This document shows positions 1 through 10,699 of a DNA stretch of 64,000 nt, piece by piece; positions within the stretch are counted from its first letter, which is position 1, and each line of letters opens with the position of its first letter. The position numbers were made by a program, and so were the translations under genes. The notes under the pieces were generated by a model, which ran no database searches, had not been told where the DNA came from, and was given only the letters and a program-made list of their open reading frames with translations. Source of the DNA: Nageia nagi (taxonomy: Eukaryota > Pinophyta); NCBI GenBank assembly GCA_050084985.1, contig JBITNC010000001.1, positions 94,054,001 to 94,118,000 of the forward strand, given 5' to 3'.

Positions 1-2125
1 CTATTCATCCTCCCCTCCTCTCACTACTCTGTGCAAACCTTTCCTCATCACCTTTTTTTTCTTGCTTGGCAGTGTCCCTTAGCTACCAGTTTAGGGCATG
101 CTTTGAGGATGATAGATCTCATAGCTTGATGGATTTACCCCCTTGTGTAGAATTCTCTCTACCTATTCTCCCTCCTCTTCACCTTTATATACCCTTCTCT
201 CACTCTCATCTTATTGTGTGATCCTCTTGAAACCCTTGCTTCTCTCCTCTATGTGCAGTGTCCCCCCTTTGCCAAAGCAAACTCTTCTCTTCTCTCACAT
301 TTTTTCTCTCTCATGCAGCTCAAAGTTTTTTTTTAAAAAAAAATTCATTTGGTGGGGTGCACCAGGTTTTGTGTTCATATGCCCCTTTTTATTTTGTTTG
401 GTGGGCATTTATTTTGGTTACTTGCAAGATAATTTTTAAACCCCCCCTCCATAACCATTAAATTCTTCAAAGTTAAAAGTATTGTAATCTAGTGGTGTGG
501 AGTATGTTTTTTGTTTGCATTTAATACTCTACAAGAATTTTTAATTTTTTATTTGTTCTATAAGTTCAACTCATAAATATTGTCCATTCTTGAATTATTC
601 TTAGAGTGCTTAGAGTAGAATTGCATTAAATACATTGACATTTTCTCTCAAGTGCTAGTAAGAGCATAATGACTTATTAAATACTTGTTGAAATGGAGAA
701 AATCATTATGAAATAGATAATTTTTAAGGCATTTTTTTATTTAGAAAAATATTTTTTTAATGCTTAGAATTAAATTATTTAAGCATTTTTTAGTGCTTAT
801 TTTTGGTAATTTGTCAACTTAGCATTAATATTTTCTAGTATCTATTGCAATTAAAAATACTAGGACAAAATTCTTAAGCAATTCTTCCTTATTTAAAATT
901 ATTTTCTAAGGTAAACTAATAATGTAATTTTTTTGATAAATGCTATTTTCTCTTCAAGGATCATGATTTTAACTAAAAAGGGGGAAATTTTTTGAAAATC
1001 TTTACTTAAAATTTTAGATCCTTATATAACATGTCTATTACTTAGATTTTAAGTGTTGATAAAATTCTTATGCAATATTTAAATTTTTTTAGATCTTTGA
1101 TGCAATGTTATGAATGGACTTATGCAATTTTTTAATTCCTTTATGTAAAGTTAACGAATGAACTTGTGCAAATTATGGAATAATGCATGCTTCTTATTTT
1201 TTTAAGTTAAATGATGCATGCTTATTACTTAAATAAGTTATGGGAATGATGCATTTGATGGTCCCTAATTTTACTTCCTTATGCAAAGTATGGAATGGAC
1301 TTGTACAAAATAAGGAATGATGTAAAGATACCCTTTAGGGGTTGTGTACAAAACCCATTGGACTCTTAGGTTCTAAATTACAAATGGTTGATGATTTATT
1401 AATGCATTTTACTTCATGTTTCATACTTTTTTCTTTGTTTACTTATGTAAAATTGCAAACATTGATTGAGCAACCCCTAAAATGAACACATCCACATGTA
1501 CATTCTACAACATGACTTGTTTGGGAATCAATGAGGTGAGGATAGGTAGACTAGAGCCTTTAAGTTTGATGATCCAAATGGTGAAAAGTTCATACTTCTC
1601 AATTTCCCCTAAATATTATGTTGGTTTGGATATAACTCCAATAGGTGGACAGGCATGTGTGTAGTGATACCATATGTCCACATGTCCATTCAGGGATTAT
1701 CTTGATAACCTAGGAGGACAACTTGAAACCTAATTAAGATTAATAATTTGATCAATCCAATATACATCATAACCTTTAAAAATAGTAAGTACTTCTTCTT
1801 ATGAGAGTATAATATTTCTCAAGGCAAACTGGTTGAGGATTCGTAGTACTTGGGCTCCACCTTGTGGGCATCCAAGTGAAGGCCTAATTTTAGATAAGAA
1901 AATAAGCCTCAACAATTTCATTCTAAATTTATGGTTCTTGATAATGATAAAAGTATTTGGTACATGGGATGTATATTTGAGTTGTAAAATATTTGCATTT
2001 GTAAATCAAATCAAGCATGTTTTATTGTTAATTTAACATGTATTATTTACTTGGATTAAAACTTAACATGTAATGTTATTTTTTGAACCACATGCTTATT
2101 ATTTATTCACATTATTATGTAGCAA
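1..2125 (+). other. Untranslated leader of copia copy 1 (window-truncated)
   Basis: No coding capacity is seen. The stretch from about 1140 to 2125 is clearly alignable by eye with 5910-6748, the leader of the next copia copy (shared: the block around an ACAAAACCCATTGGA string, then AAATGAACACATCCACA, then the run up to the gag start). The first ~450 bases are pyrimidine-rich and variable. Its 5' LTR lies outside the window. Short ORFs at 143-461, 1482-1664 and 1833-2036 have no family features and the aligned copy does not conserve them. Confidence 0.7.
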
Positions 2126-3010
2126 ATGGGAGACACCTTTTTACCTAGACACATTCTCGATGGTTCCAACTTTGGGATTTGGGAACCTTGGATGAGAGCT
2201 AAGTTGTAAGCAAGGAAGCTTTGGTAAAAAATGAATGAGAATGTTGTTTCTCCTATAGATGAGAAGGCACTTGAGACTTACAACATGAAAAATGAATTGG
2301 CAACTTCTATGTTTTTTCATGTAATTTCAAATTATGTGCTTTTTATGATTTTATCTTCAACCTCAACAAAGGAAGCTTGGGATAAGCTTAAACAAATTTA
2401 CCTTGGATCTAAGTTTTCTAAAAGGTTCACTATTCTGTAAATTTTCCTTCAATTTCATCAAGGGGAAGATGGAAATGGTACCATCTACTTGAACAAAATC
2501 ATTGACCTTAAGACCCAACTTGTTGCTTATGGGTGCAATTGGATCAATGATAAGTTCATTATCTTCATCATTCTCCAAAGCTTTTCTTCAAAGTTTGGTA
2601 ACTTTTTAATAGTAATTGAGACTAGGATTAATGATGAAGAATACGTCTTCTTCCTTGAAAAACTTTCTAGGATCTTTTTGAAGTATGAGAAAACTCTTAA
2701 CAAAAAGGTGTTGACTTCTTCTCCAAAGGATAATAACATTGCTCTAGGAGCAACCAAAACTCTTTTCAAGAAGAAGTTCAATCATCATAAGAAATCTTAT
2801 CTTTTTTCCTCCAAGAGGTTTGAAAAAAGGGGCAATCATGACAATAATGGAAGCAAAAACTTCTTCACACAAAGAGATGGAATAGGCAAGGCAAGAAAAC
2901 CAAATTATAAGGCAAAATTTGATGGAAATTATAACTTTTGTGGCATCCATGGTCACAAAGAAACTAATTACTACAAAAAAAAAGAGAGAAAAAGAACAAG
3001 GGAAATGTAA
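2126..3010 (+). pseudogene. gag: Degenerate Ty1/copia gag (copy 1)
   Basis: Retrotransposon capsid/nucleocapsid polyprotein remnant (UBN2-type copia gag). The start chosen is the ATG at 2126 (MGDTFLP...), which has counterparts at 6749 and, on the minus strand, at 61957. Visible order: N-terminal W-rich segment (NFGIWEPWMRAKL), helical region with KEAWDKLKQIYLGSKF at 2369-2416, a frame change near 2440-2490, then a Lys-rich tail from 2690 and a zinc-knuckle position at about 2927-2975. The knuckle is damaged: the first and last Cys of the CX2CX4HX4C pattern read as Tyr (TAT, TAC), consistent with G-to-A change. In-frame stops are present near the N-terminus (for example a TAA at 2205). Family assignment is firm; function is lost. 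Confidence 0.85.
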
Positions 3011-3073
3011 ATGTAAAAGAACTTCAAAGGAAAGAAGAATATAAAAGTTGGGTTTATTGTTGCACTCAACTCC

Positions 3074-3361
3074 ATGACTCATACTTTTTTGACTAATTGG
3101 ATTATTGACTCTGGTTGCACTAATCACCTATGCTTTAAGAAAGATAAGTTTAAAAATTTTCATAAGTATAAGAAAGATGCAGTTGTGATAGGTGATATTT
3201 TTTTCCTTGAATTCCAAAGAATTGGAAGTGTCTTGATACATGAGAAGGTTCTTAAAAATGTGCTCTATGTTCTTAAGATCAGGATGAACCTTTTCTCAAT
3301 GATTCAAGTTTCAAGTAAAGAGTACTCATTTGAGTTTGATTCTCAATCCTCATGCATTAAG
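3074..3361 (+). pseudogene. pol: Copia protease fragment, deleted after the protease
   Basis: The reading frame carries the retropepsin active-site region WIIDSGCTNHLCF (copia-type DSG with the following TNH), then the typical downstream segment with LKNVLYVLKIRMNLFSMIQ. Gag, protease and integrase normally form one polyprotein. Here the frame stops being retroviral at about 3345 and within 25 bases runs into the LTR at 3366. Pre-integrase, integrase, RT and RNase H (about 3.5 kb in copy 3) are therefore missing. The join keeps a short purine tract (AAGAAGG) just before the LTR, as expected if a deletion removed everything between protease and the polypurine tract. Confidence 0.85.
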
Positions 3362-3420
3362 AAGGTGTTGGAATGTATAATGCATTATTGTAAAGGCTTT
3401 GTAATAATATTCTATGTAAG

Positions 3421-3469
3421 TTCACTAATACTTAAGGGTATCATTTGATACCTTAAGTATTTAAGTGAA
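3421..3469. promoter_or_regulatory. Inverted repeat (hairpin) in LTR U3 region
   Basis: Arms of about 23 nt starting TTCACTAATACTTAAGG and closing CTTAAGTATTTAAGTGAA around a TT centre, with one or two mismatches. The same palindrome occurs in LTR 2 (8213-8261) and, more worn, in LTR 3 (12127-12175). It lies about 120 bases upstream of the TATA-like box, so a protein-binding or transcript-folding role is possible, but that is inference. Confidence 0.6.
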
Positions 3470-3586
3470 TATGATAATGTAACTTATCCTACACTCCATA
3501 TCATGAGCATACCCCTTGGGTAAAAGGATGTGCATGTCATCTTTTGTACACTGGATAAAAGGGTGATCCAAAGAAATATTTTGGCC

Positions 3587-3594
3587 TATAAATA
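3587..3594 (+). promoter_or_regulatory. LTR TATA box (TATAAATA)
   Basis: TATAAATA in the context CCTATAAATAGAAGG. Conserved in LTR 2 (8380-8387) and changed to AATAAATA in LTR 3 (12295-12302). This is the likely core promoter of the copia family; transcription would start about 30 bases downstream. Confidence 0.65.
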
Positions 3595-3864
3595 GAAGGA
3601 TTCCTCTTTGTGATCAAACACCAATTTGTGGAGTAAATTTATGCTATAGGATAGTGTTTAGGAGAAAAGTATAGGAGGATTGTAAGAGTTCATATTTGTT
3701 AAGAAGAGAGATCTAGTTAGTGGATGTACTCCTAGTTGGACGAACCACTTACATTTTGTGTTATCTTTGTAAGATTGCTTTTTGAGTTTACTAGATGTGT
3801 ATTGTGAGCTTTCATGTGATCTTGGGAGTTTAGAGTTATTTATTTTATACTTAAATTCTTTCAT

Positions 3865-3877
3865 TTGGTATTAAGCC
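3865..3877 (+). other. Primer binding site (initiator Met tRNA type)
   Basis: TTGGTATTAAGCC immediately follows the LTR terminus. It resembles the plant copia consensus TGGTATCAGAGC complementary to the 3' end of initiator tRNA-Met, with two or three changes. It marks the start of a new internal region and so shows LTR 1 also served as a 5' LTR. Confidence 0.65.
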
Positions 3878-5374
3878 ATGTTGAAGGCTTCTCTTCACAT
3901 CCTTGGTGTTGAGGCTCTTCTTCTACAACTTGGCAATTTTTGCCTCACTCCTTCATTGTTGAGGTAAAATTGAGAGGTATAAATTCCTCCTCTTGGTTAT
4001 TTTTTATTACATTTTTTTGTTATTGACATGTAATTTTCTATGTGTTATTTCTTTTTTTTCAAATTAAGCAATATAATAAAATGTTTATTTATACTAACCT
4101 CTTATGTTGGTAGTATTTATTATAAAAAAAAAATTTACTTACTATAATGATTTTTTTTCTTAAGAGGATAGTATACTAAAATTGCATCTAGTATACTATA
4201 TCCTTTTTTAATAAAAAAAGGGAGAAGGAAGGAGTATATATACTATACTTAACTTTTGGAAAAACATTGAATTCCTTTTTTCAAAAATATACTTCATACA
4301 TAAAAAGAATATTGCTTAATTACTTTATTTGAGTATTTACTTTACAAAAATACTTTATTTCTTGTTCATTTTTGAGGAGGGCATTTTTTTATTTCAAAAA
4401 TTTTATATACTTTACTATTGAACCTTTTGAAATTGAAAATTTCTCTAGGGGGAAGGGGGCAAAAATGATGAAAATAGCTCATGGCTGGTAACACCATGAC
4501 TAGGTCCTTACAACTTACCACCACTCAACCTTTGCATCCCCTCTTCTCCATGACCTCTTTTTCCTCCCTAAGCCTAGTTTCCTTTGGATTATTCTCCTTT
4601 TAATGTTCTCCTACTCCCACATGTAGTCTTGTCTATGGTTGGTCTCAGGTCATGGCCCTTATGGCTATTTTTCTTCTTCTTCCTTACCATTTTTCATCCT
4701 GCAAAATCATAATCATGTCTATTTTTTTTTGTTTTTTGATCGAGTAGCTTCACAAATAATGAATTAGAAACAAATCTTACTATGTTATCTTACTAATATT
4801 TCCACCCTCACTACCTTCTTCCTATTGCACCTTTTTCCACCCTCACCATGTTCTTCTTGCTATGCAAAAAGGGGGGAACACTATGGTGTTTCTCCTTCAA
4901 GTGGAGCTATGTAGGGGAGAGGGAAGGGTGTAGGTTTCTCCTTGAAGCAATTGTGCAAAAAGGCTACTTTGTAAATAGCTTCTAAGCCATCCAAACAATT
5001 GCTTAGACTTAGCCTGAACCCAACTCGCATTCACATCTACATTTTTTATTTTTTTACTTAGTCTTCTCTATTAAAAAAAATTATGCCCTTTCCATTTACT
5101 TTCTCCTTCAATTTAGGGGTTTCTTGCATGTTTTCTCATTCAGGAGCTCTCATTTAATTTTGATGGTGCATTTACTTTTTACAAGCCATTTGAAAGAAAA
5201 TGTATACTTCTTTGGTAGGCATTTGATTTTTTTTCTTTTCTTGCAAGAAATTCCTTTTATTAAATGCACTTATACTTCATTTTTTAAAGCATTTTCATGA
5301 TTACATTACTTTAGAGTAAGTAAATAAATCATTACTCTTAAATTCTATTTTAAAATAAATTTAATTCTTTAAGA

Positions 5375-5408
<34 letters not shown>

Positions 5409-6748
5409 CCTTAAAAAAAATTCTAAGTATGACAATTTACTTAGGCAAATGATACATATTAGTGTAAAATCAACACTTTAAGGAATTTTCTTAACCTAAG
5501 TATTTTTTGATGATTTCATGTTTTCTAAGAGGGAAAGTTATGCTATTTTTTAAACAAGGGGGAAATTTTTTCTTAAAATGCATACTTAGAAGAATTTTTT
5601 TTTTTTAGCATACAAGTTTTAAGGGGGAATTTGTATTATTTTTTTTACTTAAATTTTATCAAATGATGCATTCTTAGGACTTAAATTTTTTAAGTTAATG
5701 GTGCATGCTTAGGACTTAAAATTTTTAAGTTAATGGTGCATGTTTAGTTAATAATGCATGCTCATTACTTAAAGTCAAAATCTTGTATACTCTATATATT
5801 TTCCAAAAATGATGCATACCTATTTCCTTTTTTTTAAGAGATGGGATTAATGAATGCCATTTTTTGCAAGGTAACTAAATTGATGTTTATGTTAAGTATT
5901 TATAATTTTTACAAAGTTAACTTGTGCAAATTATGGACCTATGTAAAGATGTCCTTTAGTGGTTAGTAAACAAAACCCATTGGATTTTTAAGGTTTCAAG
6001 TTATGAATGGATGATGTTTAAATTTTATGCACTTTACTTCATGTTTAGCACTTTTGCTTTATCTACTTATACAAAATCGTAAACATTGAAATGAGTAACC
6101 CATAAAATGAACACATCCACACATACATTTTGCAACATGACTTGTTTAGGGAGCTATGAGATGAGGATAGGTAGACTGGAGCTTTTAAGTTCGATAATCC
6201 AAATGGTGAAAAATTTGTACTTCTCAATTACCTCTAAGTCCTTTGTTGGTTTGGACATAACTCTGATAGGTGGATAGGCATGTGTGTAGTGATACCACAT
6301 GTTCACATATCCATTCAAGGTTTATTCTAATAACTAGGAGGATACTTTAAACCTAATCAAGATTAATAATTAGGTCTATCAATAAATATCATAACCTTGA
6401 AAAATAGTAGGTACTTCTCCTTGGAGAAAGTATAAAACTAAACAAGGCAAATTGGTTGAGGATTGGTAGTACTTTGGCTCCTCTTCTGTGGGCATCCAGG
6501 TGAAAGCCTAATTTTAGATAAGAAAATAAGCCTCAACAATGTCACTCTACATATATGATTCTTATGATGATAAAAGTATTTGGGTTCATGGATTATTATT
6601 TGAGTTGTAAAATATTTGTACTTGTGAATCAAGTCAAGCATGACTCTAGTGTTAAATTGAACATGTATTATTTACTTGGTTAAAACTTAACATTTAATGT
6701 TGTTTATTAAATCATATGCTTATTATTTTTCACATTCTTATGTAGAAA
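3878..6748 (+). other. Long untranslated leader of copia copy 2
   Basis: About 2.9 kb between primer binding site and gag, with no credible ORF. T-rich and homopolymer-rich, with a more C-rich stretch at 4480-5040, an AT dinucleotide microsatellite at 5377-5406, and a 3' half (5910-6748) matching 1140-2125 and the minus-strand leader below 64000. Such long leaders are unusual for a ~5-kb copia element, where gag normally starts within a few hundred bases of the LTR. Confidence 0.65.
5377..5406. repeat. AT dinucleotide microsatellite
   Basis: An uninterrupted TA/AT run of about 30 bases inside the copia leader. Confidence 0.95.
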
Positions 6749-7690
6749 ATGGGAGAAACCTTTTTATCCAAACACGTTCTTTATGGTTCCAACTTTGGTA
6801 TCTGAAAACCTTTAATGAGAGCTAAATTGCAAGCAAAGAAGCTTTGCAAATAGTGAATGAGAACCTTGTACCTCCTATAGATGAGAAGGCACTAGAGGAT
6901 TACAACACAATGAATGAGTTAGAAACATATATGATATTCTTTGTAGTTTAAAATGATGTGCTCTTGATGATTTCCTCTTCAACCTTGGCAAAGAAAACTT
7001 GGGATAAGTTTAGGCAAATATACTTTGGTTCAAAGTTTTCAAGAAGGTTTACCATTCTTCAAAAGTTGCTTTAATCTCATTAAGGGAAGATGAAAATTTT
7101 GCCATCTATTTGAACAAAATTATTGATCTACTTGTTGCTTATGTGTGCAAGTGGATCAAGGATGAGTTCATATTCTTCATCATTCTTCAAATTTTGGAAA
7201 CTTTGTGATGATTATGGAAATAAGGCTTTATGATGAAGAAGAAGTCTTCTCCTTTGAAAACCTTTTTAGGCTCTTTTTGAAGCATGAGGAAACCTTTTAT
7301 AAAAAGATATTGATTTCTTTCTTAAGGATAATAACATTACTCTTGGAGCAACCAAAACCCCTTCAAGAAGAAGTTCAACCATCAAAAGAAATCTTATCCT
7401 TCTTCCTCCAAAATATTTAAAAAAGAAGGCATGGCTATAGTAGTAGGAATAATGGCAACAATGGTAACAATAGGATCAACAATAGCAACAAAGAACAATA
7501 AGAACCATTTCAAGCAAAAACATGGAAAAGGTAAAATAAATAATTCATATCCTTAGGAAAAATTTGATGGTAATTGTAACTATTGTGGCATCGAAGGTCA
7601 CAAATAAGTTATTTGATACAAAAAGAAAAGAGAATAAAAGAACAAAGGCAATGGAAATGTAAAGAACTTCAAAGAAAAGAAGAATATTTA
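6749..7690 (+). pseudogene. gag: Degenerate Ty1/copia gag (copy 2)
   Basis: Second gag copy, starting at the ATG at 6749 (MGETFLS-like) and matching 2126-3010 throughout. Recognisable parts: the DEKALEDYN-like segment near 6880, an AKKTWDKFRQIYFGSKF-like segment near 6990-7040, the Lys-rich tail and an Asn/Ser-rich tract (7430-7510) before a zinc knuckle at about 7569-7605. Here the first two knuckle Cys are kept (CNYC) but the frame breaks at TAA/TGA codons just after the His. Several frameshifts split it, so no functional capsid is encoded. Confidence 0.8.
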
Positions 7691-7699
7691 AGCTAGATT

Positions 7700-8056
7700 T
7701 ACTACAATGCTCTACTCCATGTCTTGTACTTTTTTGTCTAATTAGATTATTGATTATGGTTGCACTAATCACTTACGTTTTGAAAAGGATAAGTTTGAGA
7801 ACTTTCATAAGTATAGAAAATATGTAGTTGTGAAGGTGATAATTATATCTTTGAAGTATAAGGAATTGAGAGTGTGTTGATTCATAGAAAGGTTCTTAAC
7901 AATGTGCTCTATGTTCCTAAGCTTAGGTTGAACCTTCTCTCTATGATCCAACTTGCTAGAAAATGGTACTCATTTGAGTTCAACTCTAACTCTTATGGCA
8001 TAAAGAATGGACTTGCCATGTTGGTTAAAGATCTTTTTTACTTTACAAATATGTAA
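7700..8056 (+). pseudogene. pol: Copia protease fragment (copy 2)
   Basis: Protease remnant corresponding to 3074-3361. The active-site DSG position reads DYG (GAT TAT GGT near 7750), a G-to-A or related change in the catalytic triad, followed by CTNHLRF. The downstream segment VLNNVLYVPKLRLNLLSMIQ (7890-7950) is intact. The frame ends at 8054 where, after a LVKDLF string, sequence jumps straight to the family's 3' untranslated region (compare 11937-12071), so integrase through RNase H are deleted here too. The two joined points share an AGATCTTT-like string, a plausible microhomology. Confidence 0.8.
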
Positions 8057-8157
8057 AAAGTTCTCATCTCCATTGTATCTATTTGGAGGATAAGTTTTTT
8101 ACTTTCTCTTTCCCTTCTCTCTTATTCACTCTATCCCAATATTGCATTAAGGAGGAG
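8057..8157 (+). other. 3' untranslated end and polypurine tract of copia copy 2
   Basis: Matches 11953-12071 of copy 3: AAAAAGTTCTCATCTCC, then a pyrimidine-rich stretch, then ATTGCATTAAGGAGGAG directly before the LTR. The AAGGAGGAG string is the polypurine tract that would prime plus-strand synthesis. Confidence 0.75.
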
Positions 8158-8652
8158 TGTTGGAATGTATAATGCATTATTGTAAAGGCTTTGTAATAAT
8201 CTTCTATGTAAGTTCACTAATACTTAAGGGTATCATTTGATACCTTAAGTATTTAAGTGAATATTATAATGTAACTTGTTCTACACTCCATGTTATGAGC
8301 ATACCCCTTGGGTAAAAGGATGTGCATGTCATGCTTTTGTACACTCGATAAAAGGGTGATCCAAAGAAATATTTTGTCCTATAAATAGAAGGCTTCCTCT
8401 TTGTGATCAAACACCAATTTGTGGAGTAAATTCATGCTATAAGATAGTGTTTAGAAGAAAATTATAGGAGGATTTTAAGAGTTCATATTTTTTAAGAAGA
8501 GAGATCTAGTTAGTGGATGTACTCCTAGTTGGAGGAACCACTTACATCTTGTGTTATCTTTGTGAGATTGCTTTGTGAGTTTACTAGATGTGTATTGTGA
8601 GATTTTATGTGATCTTGGGAGTTTAAAGTTGTTTATTTTATACTTAAATTAT
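8158..8652 (+). repeat. Copia LTR 2 (3' end trimmed)
   Basis: About 495 bp, closely matching LTR 1 from TGTTGGAATG onward, with hairpin and TATA-like box conserved. The last few bases are lost: after TACTTAAATT the sequence leaves the LTR and enters copia pre-integrase coding sequence, with no primer binding site, leader, gag or protease. This is the breakpoint of a deletion in the next copy. Confidence 0.85.
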
Positions 8653-9640
8653 CTAAAAAGGGACTTTCCATGCTGGTTAAAGGGTCAATGAAAGATGATA
8701 TTTACATTGTGGATCAGTTCCAACAAAGATGTGTCTTGCTATAAATATTTGTTTTAGAGGTAATGTTTGGCACCAATGCTTGGAGAACCTTAACCATAAA
8801 AGTATTCAAGTCATAAAAGATCAATAACTTATGAAAGGCTTACCTTCAATTAGTTTATATGAGAAGTGCATCCTAAGCAAGATGAATAGATAAAGGTTTG
8901 AAAATGATAAGGCAAAAAGAACATCTCAATAGTTTCAACTTGTGCATTCAGATTTGATAGGTTTATTTTAGACTAAGTCACTTAGGGGAGCAACTTATGT
9001 CTTGACCTTCATTGATGATTTTAGTAGGATGAAATTTAACTATCTACTTGAGCAAAAGGATCAAACCTTTGAGAGCTTTAGGAATTTTAGGACCTTAGTT
9101 GAAAATCAAAGTAACTTTAAAATCAACATGTTGAAATTAGATAATGGAGAAGAATATAATAGCAATGAGTTTAATATCTATTGCACTAAGTATGGAATCA
9201 AGAGCCAATTTTCAATTCCATACACTCCTTAGTAGAATGGTGTTGTCAAAAGAAAAAATAGTACAATTGTAGAGATGGCTATATGCATGTTGTATAATAT
9301 TCCTAGTTTCTTATGGGGTGAAGCTATGAGCACTATTATTTACACCTTGAATAGGCTTTTCACAAAAGTTATTTAGGGTAAAACTCTTTTTAAGACATGG
9401 TCAGGAAGAAAACCTAACATTTCTCACCTTTGGGTGTTTAGTTGTGAAGCATTTTCCTACATTATTTCTGAGAAAAAGAAAAAGTTAGATAAAAATTTGA
9501 AAATCGCATCTTTTTGGGTTATGATAGCCAACATAGAGGCTAAATGCTCTAATCTCTATCCTATAAAGGGGTGTTCATTTCAAGGGATGTAAAGTTCAAT
9601 GAATTTCCTAAATAATATACTTTTAATAAGGATGTTGATG
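8653..9640 (+). pseudogene. pol: Copia pre-integrase and integrase (copy 3, inactive)
   Basis: Begins inside the GAG-pre-integrase domain (SMKDDIYIVDQ at about 8680; degenerate zinc-finger region to 8890) and continues into the integrase core: VHSDLIGLF at 8941-8968, FIDDFSRMKF at 9005-9034, LKLDNGEEY at 9133-9160 and GVVKRKN at 9240-9260. The third catalytic acidic residue, normally Glu in GV(V/A)ERKN, reads Lys (AAA), so the DDE triad is broken. Premature TAG codons at 8969, 9230 and 9233 stand where relatives have Gln. A frameshift near 9500 follows the SHLWVFSCEAF segment. In an active element this enzyme inserts the cDNA into chromosomes. Confidence 0.9.
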
Positions 9641-9779
9641 ATCCAAATGACTCATTAGTTGCATCTAGTTGGTTGGATATTGATGTAGACATGTCACCTC
9701 AAGAAAAAAATTTCTCCAACACAAAGGGTAACAAGGAGCATGACCTTGAACAAATCCTTATTTTTCAAAATTGATAACA

Positions 9780-10690
9780 AGAATGAGACCTCATTATTCA
9801 AAGAATCTTCTAAGCATGAGTGCTAGATGGAAGCCATGAAAGTGGCGTATGAGACGCTTATAAAAAATGAAACTTTGCACTTGGTTCCTTATCCCAATGA
9901 GAAAACTATGATTGGTAATAAGTGGATCTACAAGTTCAAGTTCAATTCAGTTGGAGATATTAAGAAATACAAGGCAAGGTTAGTAGCCAAATGTTTTGCT
10001 TAGAAATACAATGTATATTATGAGGAAACCTTTTATCTCATGGCAAAGATGCCCACTATCAAAATTATTCTTGCTCTTTCTGTAGCTCATGGATGGAAAG
10101 CTTTTCAACTTTATGTAGTGCTTTTCTCAATAGTGAATTAGATGTGAAAATCTCTATGAAATCAATTAGAAGGGTTTATTATGGAAGGTAAAGAGTTTTT
10201 TTTTATGAAACTAAATAAGTCATTGTATGAACTTAAGCAAGCACCTAGAGCCTGGTACAAGAAGATTTAAAGGTATTTTATAGACATTGGATTCTCCAAG
10301 TATTTTTTGTACTCTAATTTATATGTGCTTAATTAAAGAAAAGATGTGGTCTTGATTCTCCTTTATGTGGATGATCTTTTGACAACTAGGAATAATGATG
10401 AAATCATTTAAGAGTGCATATTCAAACTTATGGAAGCATTTGAAATGATTGATCTTGGTCTCTTACACTACAACCTTGGAATGCAAGTGTATCAATACAA
10501 GGATTGTACCTATCTCAATCAATCCAAGTATATATCAAATATCTTGTAAAATTTTAGAATGGAAGAGTGTAGACATGTTGCAATCCTTATCTCTTGAAAA
10601 ATCATTATATCCCTTAGCTCTAATTCTCAGTTGGCTGATGCTACAACTTTCAAGTAATTAATTGGAAGTCTTCTATATTTAACTATTTTT
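9780..10690 (+). pseudogene. pol: Copia reverse transcriptase (copy 3, inactive)
   Basis: RVT_2-type reverse transcriptase. Visible blocks: MEAMKVAYETLIKNETLHLV (9832 on), IGNKWIYKFKFN, VAKCFA-stop-KYNVYYEETF (TAG at 10001 where Gln is expected), LKQAPRAWYKKI (10235-10267), the active-site box LLYVDDLLTT (10360-10389) with both Asp intact, and LHYNLGMQVYQYK. Several frameshifts and stops intervene (near 9775, 10130-10160, 10268, 10335, 10410), so no continuous enzyme is made. Confidence 0.9.
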
Positions 10691-10699
10691 AGGGTAGAT

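Larger units (their letters stand above)
3366..3863 (+). repeat. Copia LTR 1
   Basis: 498-bp long terminal repeat, beginning TGTTGGAATG and ending TTCTTTCA. Two further copies lie in the same orientation at 8158-8652 and 12072-12575. A purine tract precedes it and a primer-binding-site-like sequence (TTGGTATTAAGCC) follows, so it has the neighbours of both a 3' LTR and a 5' LTR. It contains an inverted repeat at 3421-3469 and a TATA-like box at 3587-3594. Confidence 0.9.

Noticed and set aside
143-461. Two overlapping ORFs (98 and 67 codons) as small genes
   Set aside because: Pyrimidine-rich low-complexity sequence in a retrotransposon leader, not conserved in the homologous leaders.
2363-3127. 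Minus-strand ORFs (71, 84 and 127 codons)
   Set aside because: They are shadows of the plus-strand gag and protease and carry none of the family motifs.
5377-5406. AT run as a replication origin or matrix attachment site
   Set aside because: A simple microsatellite gives no specific support for either.
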